Positions 52,386 to 61,200 of a stretch of DNA of 64,000 nt are shown here, one piece after another. The position numbers were made by a program, and so were the translations under genes. The DNA lies in contig NZ_KE695652.1 of the NCBI RefSeq assembly GCF_000454065.1, positions 209,291 to 273,290 on the forward strand. Reading direction: 5' to 3'. This DNA comes from Brevibacillus thermoruber 423. GTDB lineage: Bacteria > Bacillota > Bacilli > Brevibacillales > Brevibacillaceae. The notes beneath the pieces were generated by a model, which saw nothing but the letters and a program-made list of their open reading frames with translations, had not been told where the DNA came from and searched no databases. Each line of letters begins with the position of its first letter. The first letter of the stretch is position 1.

Positions 52386-53780
52386 ATGGCACAGAACACG
52401 AAAAACCTGATGGGACTGGCGGGCATCCCGCTGGTCATGGTGTTGGGAAACTCGATGCTGATCCCCGTCCTGCCCACGATGAAAGCCAAGCTGCAACTGA
52501 CGGGCCTGCAGACGAGCCTGTTGATTACCGCGTTTTCCATCGCGGCGGGCGTCGTGATTCCGCTGGCGGGCTATCTGTCCGACCGGTTTGGACGCAAAAT
52601 TGTCGTGATCCTGTCCCTGATCCTGTACGGGGCGGGCGGTCTTTTGGCCGGATTGGCGGCGCTCTGGTGGGACAAGCCGTACGGGATCATCATGATCGGG
52701 CGGGTCCTGCAGGGCATCGGCGCCGCCGGTACCGCCCCGATCGCGATGGCGATGGTGGGCGACCTGTTTAACGGGGCGGCGGAGAGCCGGGCGCTGGGCT
52801 TGATGGAGACATCCAACGGTTTGGGCAAGGTGCTCAGTCCGGTTTTGGGCGCGCTTTTGGCCATGATTTCCTGGTACATGGTGTTTCTGGCGTTTCCGAT
52901 CATCTGCGGAGCGGTCCTGCTGCTGTTTTGGTTCTGTACCCGGGAAAACAGGCAGCAGAAACAGCCGATGCAGGTCAGCCAGTACCTGCAGTCCATCGGG
53001 CAGGTGTTCCGGCAGCACGGACGTTGGCTGGTGCCGGCGTTCTTCATCGGCAGCATCTGCCTGTTCACGCTGTTTGGCGTGCTCTTTTACCTGTCCGACC
53101 TGCTGGAGGAGACGTACAAGATCGACGGTGTGCTGAAGGGCGGCTTCCTGGCCATTCCGCTGCTGGTGATGAGCATCGTCGCGTACGTGACCGGCCTGAT
53201 CATCAAGAAAAAGCTGCGCGTGATGCGCCTGTTCGTGATCAGCGGGATGTTCCTCCTGGCCGCCTCCTACGTGATCGCCAGTTTTGTGCAGGGGGTGTAC
53301 CTCCTGATCGGGGTGCTGGTGATCGGCAGCGCCGGAACGGGCATGATCCTTCCCTGTCTCAACAGCATGATCGTGGGGGCAGTGAAAAAGGCGGAGAGGG
53401 GCATGATCACGTCGCTCTACAGCGGCGTCCGGTTTATCGGCGTGGCTGTTGGACCGCCGGTGTTTACCTGGCTCCTGGGCATTTCCCGCAGCGTGATGTT
53501 TTACTCCATCGCCGGTTTGACCGCTTTGTTTGCGGTGGTCGCGCTGTTCTTCCTGAAACCGCAGCAGGATTCCCGGGAGGCTTCCGGCCAACGGGCGCAA
53601 GCGGAGAACGAGCAGGCAAAGGAGACGGAAGCGATGCGGCAGGCGGCGGAAATCCTCGGAATCCAGGCGGAGAGCGACGAGGAGAGACGGCGATCGGAGG
53701 CGGTGCGCAGGATGGGGTTTGATCCGAACGAGCTGGTCAACCGTCTGTTGGGAGAGAAAAAGGAAAAAGGAAAAAGCTGA
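52386..53780 (+). CDS. MFS transporter (drug/metabolite efflux type)
   Basis: This 464-residue protein has twelve predicted membrane helices and the MFS loop GYLSDRFGRKIVVILSLILY near residue 60. GRVLQGIGAAGTAPIAMAMVGD contains the antiporter motif-C-like Gly-rich segment. A charged tail of about 80 residues follows the last helix (EEERRRSEAVRRMGFDPNEL). It is 16 bases after the enolase-superfamily gene. ATG 52386 with GAGGGAG is chosen; the much longer upstream reading overlaps that gene. Confidence 0.85.
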   Translation: MAQNTKNLMGLAGIPLVMVLGNSMLIPVLPTMKAKLQLTGLQTSLLITAFSIAAGVVIPLAGYLSDRFGRKIVVILSLILYGAGGLLAGLAALWWDKPYGIIMIGRVLQGIGAAGTAPIAMAMVGDLFNGAAESRALGLMETSNGLGKVLSPVLGALLAMISWYMVFLAFPIICGAVLLLFWFCTRENRQQKQPMQVSQYLQSIGQVFRQHGRWLVPAFFIGSICLFTLFGVLFYLSDLLEETYKIDGVLKGGFLAIPLLVMSIVAYVTGLIIKKKLRVMRLFVISGMFLLAASYVIASFVQGVYLLIGVLVIGSAGTGMILPCLNSMIVGAVKKAERGMITSLYSGVRFIGVAVGPPVFTWLLGISRSVMFYSIAGLTALFAVVALFFLKPQQDSREASGQRAQAENEQAKETEAMRQAAEILGIQAESDEERRRSEAVRRMGFDPNELVNRLLGEKKEKGKS

Positions 53781-53781
53781 A

Positions 53782-53814
53782 ACAGGCATCGCCCACGAGC
53801 GGGGGGATGCCTGT
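53782..53814. terminator. Hairpin between convergent MFS and Nudix genes
   Basis: ACAGGCATC (53782-53790) and GATGCCTGT (53806-53814) form a 9-bp stem with a long loop. T tails are weak on both strands, so termination is uncertain. Confidence 0.45.
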
Positions 53815-54287
53815 CACGTTGCGGCAAACGGATGGCGGCTTGCCCGCTCCAGCGCGAGCGGGTACACATCGTCGTACAGATAGCGGCTGAAGCGGGGATC
53901 ATCCCGTACCTGGAGAGGTGTCTCTTCGAACAACACCCGCTCCGCCACGTCCGCCCCGGGCGGCTCAGCCTCCAGGTTCAGCACGCGGGCGACGTAAATA
54001 TCCTTGACCAGATCGTGGTTGACGGTGTATTGGCCGATGCGTTCGATCGCCTCCAGCGTGGCACCGGTTTCCTCGTAGGTTTCCCGGACGGCGGCGGCCA
54101 GACTGGATTCGCCCGGCTCCACCTTGCCCCCGGGCAGCTCGATGCCCCTTGTGCGGTGGCGGGTAAAAACCAGCCGGCCTTTCCAAAACGGAAAGACCAG
54201 TACATGCCGGGCGCGCCGTTTCCGGTAGACGGCCGGGTCAAACGTAAGCGTCACCGGCAGGCCAAAGTTATCGACGAACGAGTACAT
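53814..54287 (-). CDS. ytkD: Nudix hydrolase, YtkD/MutT-like
   Basis: This 157-residue protein has the complete Nudix box GGKVEPGESSLAAAVRETYE then ETG near residues 52-75, preceded by RTRGIELPGG. The layout and C-terminal strand pattern resemble YtkD of Bacillus, an 8-oxo-dGTP and NTP pyrophosphohydrolase with spore-related expression. ATG 54287 has AAAGGAG 8 bases upstream; GTG 54293 is too close to that RBS. Confidence 0.82.
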   Translation of the reverse strand: MYSFVDNFGLPVTLTFDPAVYRKRRARHVLVFPFWKGRLVFTRHRTRGIELPGGKVEPGESSLAAAVRETYEETGATLEAIERIGQYTVNHDLVKDIYVARVLNLEAEPPGADVAERVLFEETPLQVRDDPRFSRYLYDDVYPLALERASRHPFAAT

Positions 54288-54330
54288 GATCACGGCTCCT
54301 TTTGCTCGGATGGTAACCCGACGCGATCGG

Positions 54331-55245
54331 TTACGGCGACGGGACCTGAAGCGAAATGTGCTTGACCGCCTTCATCGCTTGGCCGACGGCGAGGGACAGG
54401 CTGGCGTAGGCGGCGCCGTTGGCGACGTCTCCGATGGCGTAGACCCAGTCGGCTCCGACCTGCTGGTTGACGTCAGCCTGCAGATACCCGCCTTCCAAGG
54501 CAGGCAGTTGTCCCAGCCCGTCGATGTTTCCACGCACGCCGATTCGCGGCAGGACCCAATCGACGACGAGCGTTTGGGGTGTACCGGGGCGGGGGGAATC
54601 CAGGGTGAGCACGGCTTTGCCGTTTTGCTCCCGGCAGCCGCTCACCACTGTCTCCCACAGCACGTGGAGCGAAGGGTGAGGGTGGAGGCGCTCCACCCAC
54701 TGCGGACGGGCCCGCAGCCGATCGCTGCGGACGAGGAGGTAGAGGCTGCGGACGTGGGGCAGGAGGTTGCAGGCGCTTTCCACCGCCCGGTCGCCGCCCC
54801 CGATCACCGCCACATCCTGGCCGGCGACGGCGGTTCCCTGCGAGGTGGTGGAGAACCACGGCGGCAGCACCCGCGAACAGCCGGCGAGGGCGGGAATCCG
54901 GTTGGGGCGCACTCCCGTCGCGATGATCAGGTAGTCGGCCCGGTACACCGCCTTGTCGGTATGGACCAGGTGCTCGTCGAGATCGACCGACCGAAGCGCT
55001 TCCCCCAGGCGGGGGCGGAGTGCGCGAATCGATTGATGGGCGAGCAGTTCGTCCAGCAAAGCCGCGCCGTCCGGGTAGACGCGCGGCGGAAAGTCCCAAA
55101 TTTGGTTGTGGATGTCCGAAAGCTGCCCGCCGAGCCGATCCCCTTTTTCCACCAGGACACAGGACAATCCGAGCCGTTCACACCAGATGGCGGCGGACAA
55201 CCCGGCGATGCCGCCGCCTGCGATCAGCACCTGTACGCGTTCCAC
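54331..55245 (-). CDS. FAD-dependent pyridine nucleotide oxidoreductase, thioredoxin-reductase-like without CxxC
   Basis: This 304-residue protein has the thioredoxin reductase fold. The FAD GxGxxG is GGGIAGLSAA near residue 10, ATGVRPNRIP comes next, the NADPH loop is VIGGGDRAVESA near residue 149, and the C-terminal FAD motif is YAIGDVANGA. At the site of the redox CATC it reads FSTTSQG, with both cysteines changed to Ser. It therefore cannot reduce thioredoxin by that route and may act as a ferredoxin/flavodoxin-type reductase. GTG 55245 has GAGGGG upstream. Confidence 0.8.
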   Translation of the reverse strand: MERVQVLIAGGGIAGLSAAIWCERLGLSCVLVEKGDRLGGQLSDIHNQIWDFPPRVYPDGAALLDELLAHQSIRALRPRLGEALRSVDLDEHLVHTDKAVYRADYLIIATGVRPNRIPALAGCSRVLPPWFSTTSQGTAVAGQDVAVIGGGDRAVESACNLLPHVRSLYLLVRSDRLRARPQWVERLHPHPSLHVLWETVVSGCREQNGKAVLTLDSPRPGTPQTLVVDWVLPRIGVRGNIDGLGQLPALEGGYLQADVNQQVGADWVYAIGDVANGAAYASLSLAVGQAMKAVKHISLQVPSP

Positions 55246-55300
55246 ACTCAGCCCCTCCGCTTCCCGTAAACGTTCCGGTTTCTTTTTGGATAGTTTTAGA

Positions 55301-55720
55301 CTACCGTTTTCCTGTGGTGAGCGCAAGTGCGTTCTGGAGGGCGGGAATGATCAGAAACAATCCGTAGGCGAATGCCATCCAGACGGTAAAGGCCAGTACC
55401 TGATCCCGGTTCATCCCGGGAAAAAACAGCGGGTGAAATGAAAGGGAAACGCTGTCCAGCATCAAGCCGACCGCTGATCCGATCAGGGCGAACCGCAGCA
55501 GAGCGCGGGGCGAACGGTCAATCTTTCGGTACAACAAGCCGATCAGGTAGAGGCCGATGCCAGTGGCCCCCTCCAACCCGATGAAGATTACGGGAAACCG
55601 CTCATCGTGTACGCTCGTCAGGATAAGATGCCCAAACCAACGAAAGAACATCGTCACAGCCGCCCAGACGATCAGGCCAGCCGCTGTCGGAATCGCAATC
55701 GCGCGGAGGGAGAGGTTCAT
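55301..55720 (-). CDS. Small membrane protein, possible DUF5367 family
   Basis: This 139-residue protein has four hydrophobic segments (about residues 9-27, 42-62, 76-94 and 108-130) with short loops. It overlaps the TetR gene start-to-stop by 4 bp and is therefore expressed with it. Size and topology are like DUF5367 proteins that sit next to TetR regulators; I am not sure of the family. It is probably regulated by that TetR protein. Confidence 0.6.
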   Translation of the reverse strand: MNLSLRAIAIPTAAGLIVWAAVTMFFRWFGHLILTSVHDERFPVIFIGLEGATGIGLYLIGLLYRKIDRSPRALLRFALIGSAVGLMLDSVSLSFHPLFFPGMNRDQVLAFTVWMAFAYGLFLIIPALQNALALTTGKR

Positions 55721-56310
55721 GCCGACGCCCCTCCTTGCGGCAGAAGCTGGCGGCGGATCAGTTTTTCCAGGTCGGCATAGGCACGTTCCACGTCAAACGT
55801 GGGAGAAAGAAGTGCCTGCAGCGCCAGTCCGTCGATCAGGGCGTTCATCAACAGCGCCCAGCTCTCTGCTGAGATGTCTCCCAACTGTTCGGCGTGCCAA
55901 TGGCGGCGGATCTGACTGGCAAGCGCGTCGTTTTCCTCCTGAAGCAGGCGGCTCAGTTCCGCCCGCAGTTTCTCCTGGTGAAAGCCGGCGGCGACAAGTG
56001 AAAAAAACAGCCGATGGTACAACGATTCATGCGAGCAGCGGCTTTTCGCCGAATCGAGCGCAGCCTCCAGGAACCCGTCCGCCGTATCGGCGTCCGTCTC
56101 CAGGTGCTGCCAGGATCGGCGGCACATCTCCTGCACCAACTCCAGGAGAAGCTGTTCTTTGCTCCGAAAATGGTAGTAGACAGTGCCCGGCGTGACGTTG
56201 GCCCCTTCTGCAACCGCTTTAAGCGTCAGCGCCTGCAGACCTTGCCGGGCGACGCATTGCTGCGCAGAACGCAGCAGTTCCTGTTTGGACACGACATTGG
56301 GTTTGGCCAT
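55717..56310 (-). CDS. TetR-family transcriptional regulator
   Basis: This 197-residue protein has an N-terminal HTH (LTLKAVAEGANVTPGTVYYH, near residues 24-45) and a helical C-terminal ligand domain with CSHESLYHRLFFSLVAAGF and a TetR_C/BetI-type ending. It is the first gene of an operon with the membrane protein at 55301. A palindromic operator lies just upstream of its start. Confidence 0.88.
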   Translation of the reverse strand: MAKPNVVSKQELLRSAQQCVARQGLQALTLKAVAEGANVTPGTVYYHFRSKEQLLLELVQEMCRRSWQHLETDADTADGFLEAALDSAKSRCSHESLYHRLFFSLVAAGFHQEKLRAELSRLLQEENDALASQIRRHWHAEQLGDISAESWALLMNALIDGLALQALLSPTFDVERAYADLEKLIRRQLLPQGGASA

Positions 56311-56333
56311 GGAATCATCCTCGCTTTATTTAT

Positions 56334-56355
56334 AAGTTAGCTATATAACTAACTT
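56334..56355. promoter_or_regulatory. TetR operator palindrome
   Basis: AAGTTAG-N8-CTAACTT (56334-56340 and 56349-56355) is a perfect 7-bp inverted repeat, 24 bp before the tetR start codon. This is the expected place for an autoregulatory operator. Confidence 0.75.
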
Positions 56356-56490
56356 TTCTTCTGCACTCAACAATATGGAAAAACGAGGAATGTGTCAAGA
56401 GGTACGTAATCTACGAGACGATAAAGATGACAGTAAGTCCATATACAGGCTGAACAAGAAATCACCATTCTACAAAACCAGACAAAACTG

Positions 56491-56499
56491 TGATAGAAT
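56491..56499 (+). promoter_or_regulatory. Possible extended -10 promoter of the LCP gene
   Basis: TGATAGAAT (TGn plus TAGAAT at 56494-56499) lies 78 bp before the LCP gene in an AT-rich stretch. The -35 is weak. The 265-bp gap has no supported gene; a 72-codon frame there has no family features. Confidence 0.4.
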
Positions 56500-56576
56500 G
56501 GTACATATTTTTTCCAGAAAAAGTAGAAACGTCGAATCAAACGTCACGTACACTGGGATTGAGGAGTTGACGACGC

Positions 56577-58040
56577 ATGCGGAAGACGGATGAAGCGACT
56601 GCTCCTGCACAAAAGGGGCGCCGCGCCAGACGGAGCCGGCGGACATGGGGGATGCGCCTGCTGCTGGCGGGCTGCCTGTTTCTCTGTTTGCTGGCAGCCG
56701 GAGCCGCCTACAGCATCACCCGGATCAACGACACCCTGGGGGCGATCACGGATGACCCGTACAAGCTGCCGGACCAGCCCGCAGCGCAGCAGGCGTACGA
56801 GAAAAAGAAGCCGCTCTCCGTGCTGATTGTCGGGACCGACACCCGGAAACAGGAGGGCATGTTAAACACCGACGTGCTGATTCTGGCCGTCGTCGATCCC
56901 GGCGCGCAGCAGGTGACGATGGTCTCCCTGCCGCGCGACACCCGCGTCCAGATGCCGGGTTACCCGGGGTATCACAAAATCAACAGCGTGTTTGCCGCCG
57001 GGGAAGGCGCGCGGATTCGCGCGGAGCAGCGGGGCGAGACAGTGACCGAAAACGGCGTCTCGCTGTTGAAAAAAACGGTCGAAGCGATGGTGGGCATCCC
57101 GGTTCAACACTACATCCTGTTCGACTTTGAGGGCTTCACCGCGGTGATTGACAAGCTGGGCGGGGTAGAGGTGACGGTCGACCGCGACCTCGTCTATGAG
57201 CTGCCTCAAGGGGGCGTCTACAAGCGTCTGAAAAAGGGACGGCAGGTGCTGAACGGCGAGCAGGCTCTCGGCTTTGTCCGCCACCGTGTGGACCGGCGGG
57301 GACACGCCTACGACTCCAGCGATTTTGACCGCAACCGGCGGCAGCAGGACGTGATCAAGGCCGTGGCCGACAAGGTGACGTCGATGGACGGTCTGACGAA
57401 CGCGTTCGCCATTCTCGAGACGGCGGGACAGCACGTCAAAACCGATCTGTCCAAAGAGCAGATCACCGGATTGGCCCTCGATTTCGCCGGCTTTTCCCCG
57501 GAGCGGATGGTTTCGCTGGACAACGGCGCCTTGTGGGATTCCCGCCTCTTGTACACGCTGTGGCCCAAAGAGAAGATGGATCACGTCCGCTCCGCCCTGC
57601 AAAGCGCCATGGGGGTCAAAACCGGCGCAACCTTGAGCGAGGCGGCCGTCGCCGAGTACGCCCGCGCGGAACGAAAAGAGCCGGCAGCGGCAAGCAAACA
57701 GACGGCTGGAAACGGGGCGGCGGGAGCCCCCAAACAGGCGGGGGCAACCGGCCAAACGGCTGCCGGTTCCACGCCTGCACTCAGCGGCGGCAAGTCCAAG
57801 CCGGCTGCTTCCGGCGACGAGTCGGCCGGAGGGGGGAGAACGGGCGGTGCCCCGGCGGACAGTCCCGCCTCGGGCGGAACCGGCGGACAGCAATTGCCTC
57901 CGCAGCCAAAGAACAGCCCCGAAGCCCCGCAGCCGCCCGCCAATCTGCCGCCGCCCGACATCATCGCCCCGCCCTCTTTTGAACCGCTTCCTGCCGAGGC
58001 GGCCGGCAAAGAAGAGAGCGGCGGTGCGGTTCTTCACTAG
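56577..58040 (+). CDS. LytR-CpsA-Psr (LCP) family wall polymer ligase
   Basis: LCP proteins attach teichoic acid or other glycopolymers to peptidoglycan from lipid carriers. The 487 residues have a basic cytoplasmic tail, one membrane helix (about 26-48) and the LCP domain. That domain contains LIVGTDTRKQ near residue 82, VSLPRDTRVQMPGYPGYHKINSVF near residue 118, and GEQALGFVRHRVD. The last ~130 residues are a Gly/Ala/Pro/Thr-rich low-complexity tail. This tail is unusually long for the family and may cross the wall. Confidence 0.88.
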   Translation: MRKTDEATAPAQKGRRARRSRRTWGMRLLLAGCLFLCLLAAGAAYSITRINDTLGAITDDPYKLPDQPAAQQAYEKKKPLSVLIVGTDTRKQEGMLNTDVLILAVVDPGAQQVTMVSLPRDTRVQMPGYPGYHKINSVFAAGEGARIRAEQRGETVTENGVSLLKKTVEAMVGIPVQHYILFDFEGFTAVIDKLGGVEVTVDRDLVYELPQGGVYKRLKKGRQVLNGEQALGFVRHRVDRRGHAYDSSDFDRNRRQQDVIKAVADKVTSMDGLTNAFAILETAGQHVKTDLSKEQITGLALDFAGFSPERMVSLDNGALWDSRLLYTLWPKEKMDHVRSALQSAMGVKTGATLSEAAVAEYARAERKEPAAASKQTAGNGAAGAPKQAGATGQTAAGSTPALSGGKSKPAASGDESAGGGRTGGAPADSPASGGTGGQQLPPQPKNSPEAPQPPANLPPPDIIAPPSFEPLPAEAAGKEESGGAVLH

Positions 58041-58089
58041 CAGGCGAAGAAACGACACGCGGCACCCCGGCGAACAGGCCGGCTGCCCG

Positions 58090-58126
58090 CAACCCCTCCT
58101 CGATGCTGCCGAGGAGGGGTTTTGTT
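58090..58126 (+). terminator. Intrinsic terminator after the LCP gene
   Basis: AACCCCTCCTCG (58091-58102) pairs perfectly with CGAGGAGGGGTT (58110-58121), then TTGTTG. Confidence 0.85.
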
Positions 58127-58220
58127 GTTGGCACATCCCTTTTTCCCTATATCCATGATGTATAGATTGCTTCAAACATTGCCACGCTACTTAATGTATT
58201 TTTCTGGAGAAGGGTGTGGT

Positions 58221-61200
58221 TTGGTGGCAAACGAAGCGAAAGGGCAAGATTCTCTCATCATCGGCGTCGACGTCGGGTCGACCACCGTCAAAGCAACCGT
58301 GGTCGATCCCCGCACCAGGAAGATTCTCTGGTCGGACTACCAGCGCCATCATACCAAGCAGGCGGAAAAAGTGCTCGAATTCCTGGTGGCGATCGGCAAT
58401 CAGTTTGCCGCCGTCCGGCGTGAAAACATTCGCGTCTTTATGACCGGCTCCGGAGCCGGTCCGATTGCGGAACACGTCGGCGCCAAGTTCGTCCAGGAAG
58501 TGAACGCCGTCACCATGGCGGTGGAACAGCTTCACCCCGACGTGGGCAGCGTGATCGAACTGGGCGGTCAGGACGCGAAAATCATCATTTTCAAAGCGAA
58601 CGAAGAGACGGGGGACAAACAAGCCCTCACTTCGATGAACGACAAGTGCGCCTCCGGGACGGGAGCCACCATCGACAAGTGCATGATCAAGGTGGGCATG
58701 CCGATGGAGGAAGTGGGCAGGCTGCATTTCGACGATTCGAAACTGCACCACGTGGCCGCCAAATGCGGCGTGTTTGCGGAGACGGACATCGTCAACCTGG
58801 TGAAGAGCGGCATACCCGCGGCGGAAATCATGTGTTCGCTGGCGGACGCGATCGTCATGCAGAACCTGTCCGTGCTCACACGGGGAAACACGCTCAGGCA
58901 CCGGGTGCTGCTCCTGGGTGGTCCCAATACATACCTGCCGTTCCTGCAGGAGTGCTGGCGCAAGCGCATTCCGCAGACGTGGGAAGAGCGGGGATATCAG
59001 TACCCCAGGGACATCCCCGTCGAAGAGCTGATCTTTGTGCCGGAAAACTCCCAGTACTACGCCGCGTACGGCGCCGTCATGTACGGCATGCACGAGCCGG
59101 CTGAGGTCGGCGCCTACAAGGGGATCGAAGCGTTGAAGGCCTTCATCGCCCACGGCCGCAAAGCCAAACTGGGCGAAAATGCCGGCCCGCCGCTTGTGGG
59201 CAGCGTCACCGAGCTGGAAGAATTCCGCCGCACGTACAGCATCCCGCGGTTCACGCCCGCCAGCTTCTCGCCGGGGCAAAAGGTGAGGGCGGTAATCGGG
59301 CTGGACGGTGGGTCGACGTCGTCCAAGGCAGTGCTCGTCGACGAGAGCGGCGCCATTCTCTTGAAAGAGTACCAACTGTCCAAGGGCAACCCTCTCGAAG
59401 ACACCAAAGAGATGCTGCAGCGGATCCGCGACAAGGTGACGGGCGAGGGAGCGGAGCTGGAGATCATCGGCTTTGGCGCCACCGGGTACGCGGCGGACGT
59501 GCTGGAAAAGACGCTCAGGGCGGACGTCAACATCGTGGAGACGGTCGCCCACATGATGAGCGCCGTCCACCAGTTCGGGGATGTCGACGTGATCTGCGAC
59601 ATTGGCGGACAGGACATCAAGGTGCTCTTTTTGAAAAACGGCGACATCCGCAACTTCCGGCTGTCCAACCAATGCTCGGCGGGAAACGGCATGCTGCTGC
59701 AGGCGATGGCCGACCAGTTCGGCATCCCCATCCAGGAGTACGCGGAAACGGCCTTCAAGGCGGATCTCAGCCCCAAGTTTTCGTACGGCTGTGCGGTGTT
59801 CCTCGATGCCGACCGGGTCAATTTCCAAAAGGAAGGGTATTCCAAGGAAGAACTGCTGGCCGGCCTCGCCCTGGTCCTGCCGAAAAACGTCTGGCAGTAC
59901 GTCGTGCAGATTCCGCGCATGGCCGAGCTGGGCCGCAAATTCGTCCTCCAGGGCGGCACGCAGTACAACCTGGCGGCCGTCAAGGCGCAGGTCGACTACA
60001 TCCGGGAGCGGGTTCCCGACGCCGAGGTGTACGTGCATCCCCATCCCGGCGAAGCGGGCGCGATTGGCGCCGCGATGGAGACCCTGCGCGTCGTCAAGCG
60101 GCGGGGATATTCCACCTTCCTGGGGCTGGACGCAGCGATCGGGCTCACCTACATCACCCGCAACGACGAATCCACCCGCTGCACCTTCTGTCCCAACCAC
60201 TGCAGCCGCACCTTTATCGACTCTGAGACGCCGGACGGACAGACGGCCCGCTACATCTCCGGTTTTAGCTGCGAAAAGGGAACGGTGGAAGACAAGGAGG
60301 CGGTCATTCGCCTGACCAAGAAGCGGCAGGAACTGAAAAAGCACTATCCCAACCTGGTGGAATACGAAGCGACCCGCATGTTCCAGCACTTCTACGATCC
60401 GGAACAGATGCCGTCGGCGGACGAGCCGGTAAGCGACGTCGTCGTGACGCGCGGCTGGCTGGGCCTGGGGGGGATGCGGAGAAAGGTGTATACGCGCCAT
60501 TTTCAGCGCTCCTCGGCGGAGGCGGCGGAGCGGCGCGGCCAGATGCGCATCGGAATTCCGCGGGTGCTGAACATCTGGTCGACGGCTCCGTTTTGGCGCA
60601 CCTATTTTGAAGCGCTCGGCGTCGACAAGAACAACATCGTCTTCAGCGACTTCACCAGCGAAGAGATGTGGCTGGAGGGCGGCAAGTACGGCTCGATCGA
60701 CCCGTGCTATCCGTCGAAGGTGGCCCAGGCGCACATCCACAACCTGCTGTTCAAGCATCACGAGCGAAAGCCGCTGGACTGCATCGTGTTCCCGTGCATC
60801 ACCCATATCCCGACCCACCTGCAGAACGTGATGGATTCGGCGAGCTGTCCCATCGTCGCGGGGGCGCCCAACGTGATCAAGGCGGCCTTTACGAAAGAAA
60901 TCGACTTCTTTGCGACGAGAGGCGTCGCCTACCTCGATCCGGCCGTCACCTTTACGGAGCGGCACATGATGAAGAAGCAGCTGTTCGAGGCGTTTCGGGA
61001 CGTGCTGCAGATCACCGAGGACGAGAGCGATTTTGCCGTGGAGCAGGGATGGCGGGCGATGGATCTCTTCGACGCCGAAATGCAGGAGCGGGGCAAGGTG
61101 ATCCTGGAGCAGGTGGAAGCGGAGAATCGTCTCGCCATCCTGATGATCGGGCGGCCGTACCACTCCGATCCCGGCCTCAATCACGGGGTGCTGGAAGAGT

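Noticed and set aside
56375..56593. 72-codon open frame before the LCP gene
   Set aside because: No RBS, no domain, and it overlaps the LCP start and its promoter.
58191..61184. 997-codon minus-strand open frame opposite the giant activase gene
   Set aside because: It is rich in His, Arg and Val with no family motif, whereas the plus strand encodes well-defined ATPase and Cys motifs.
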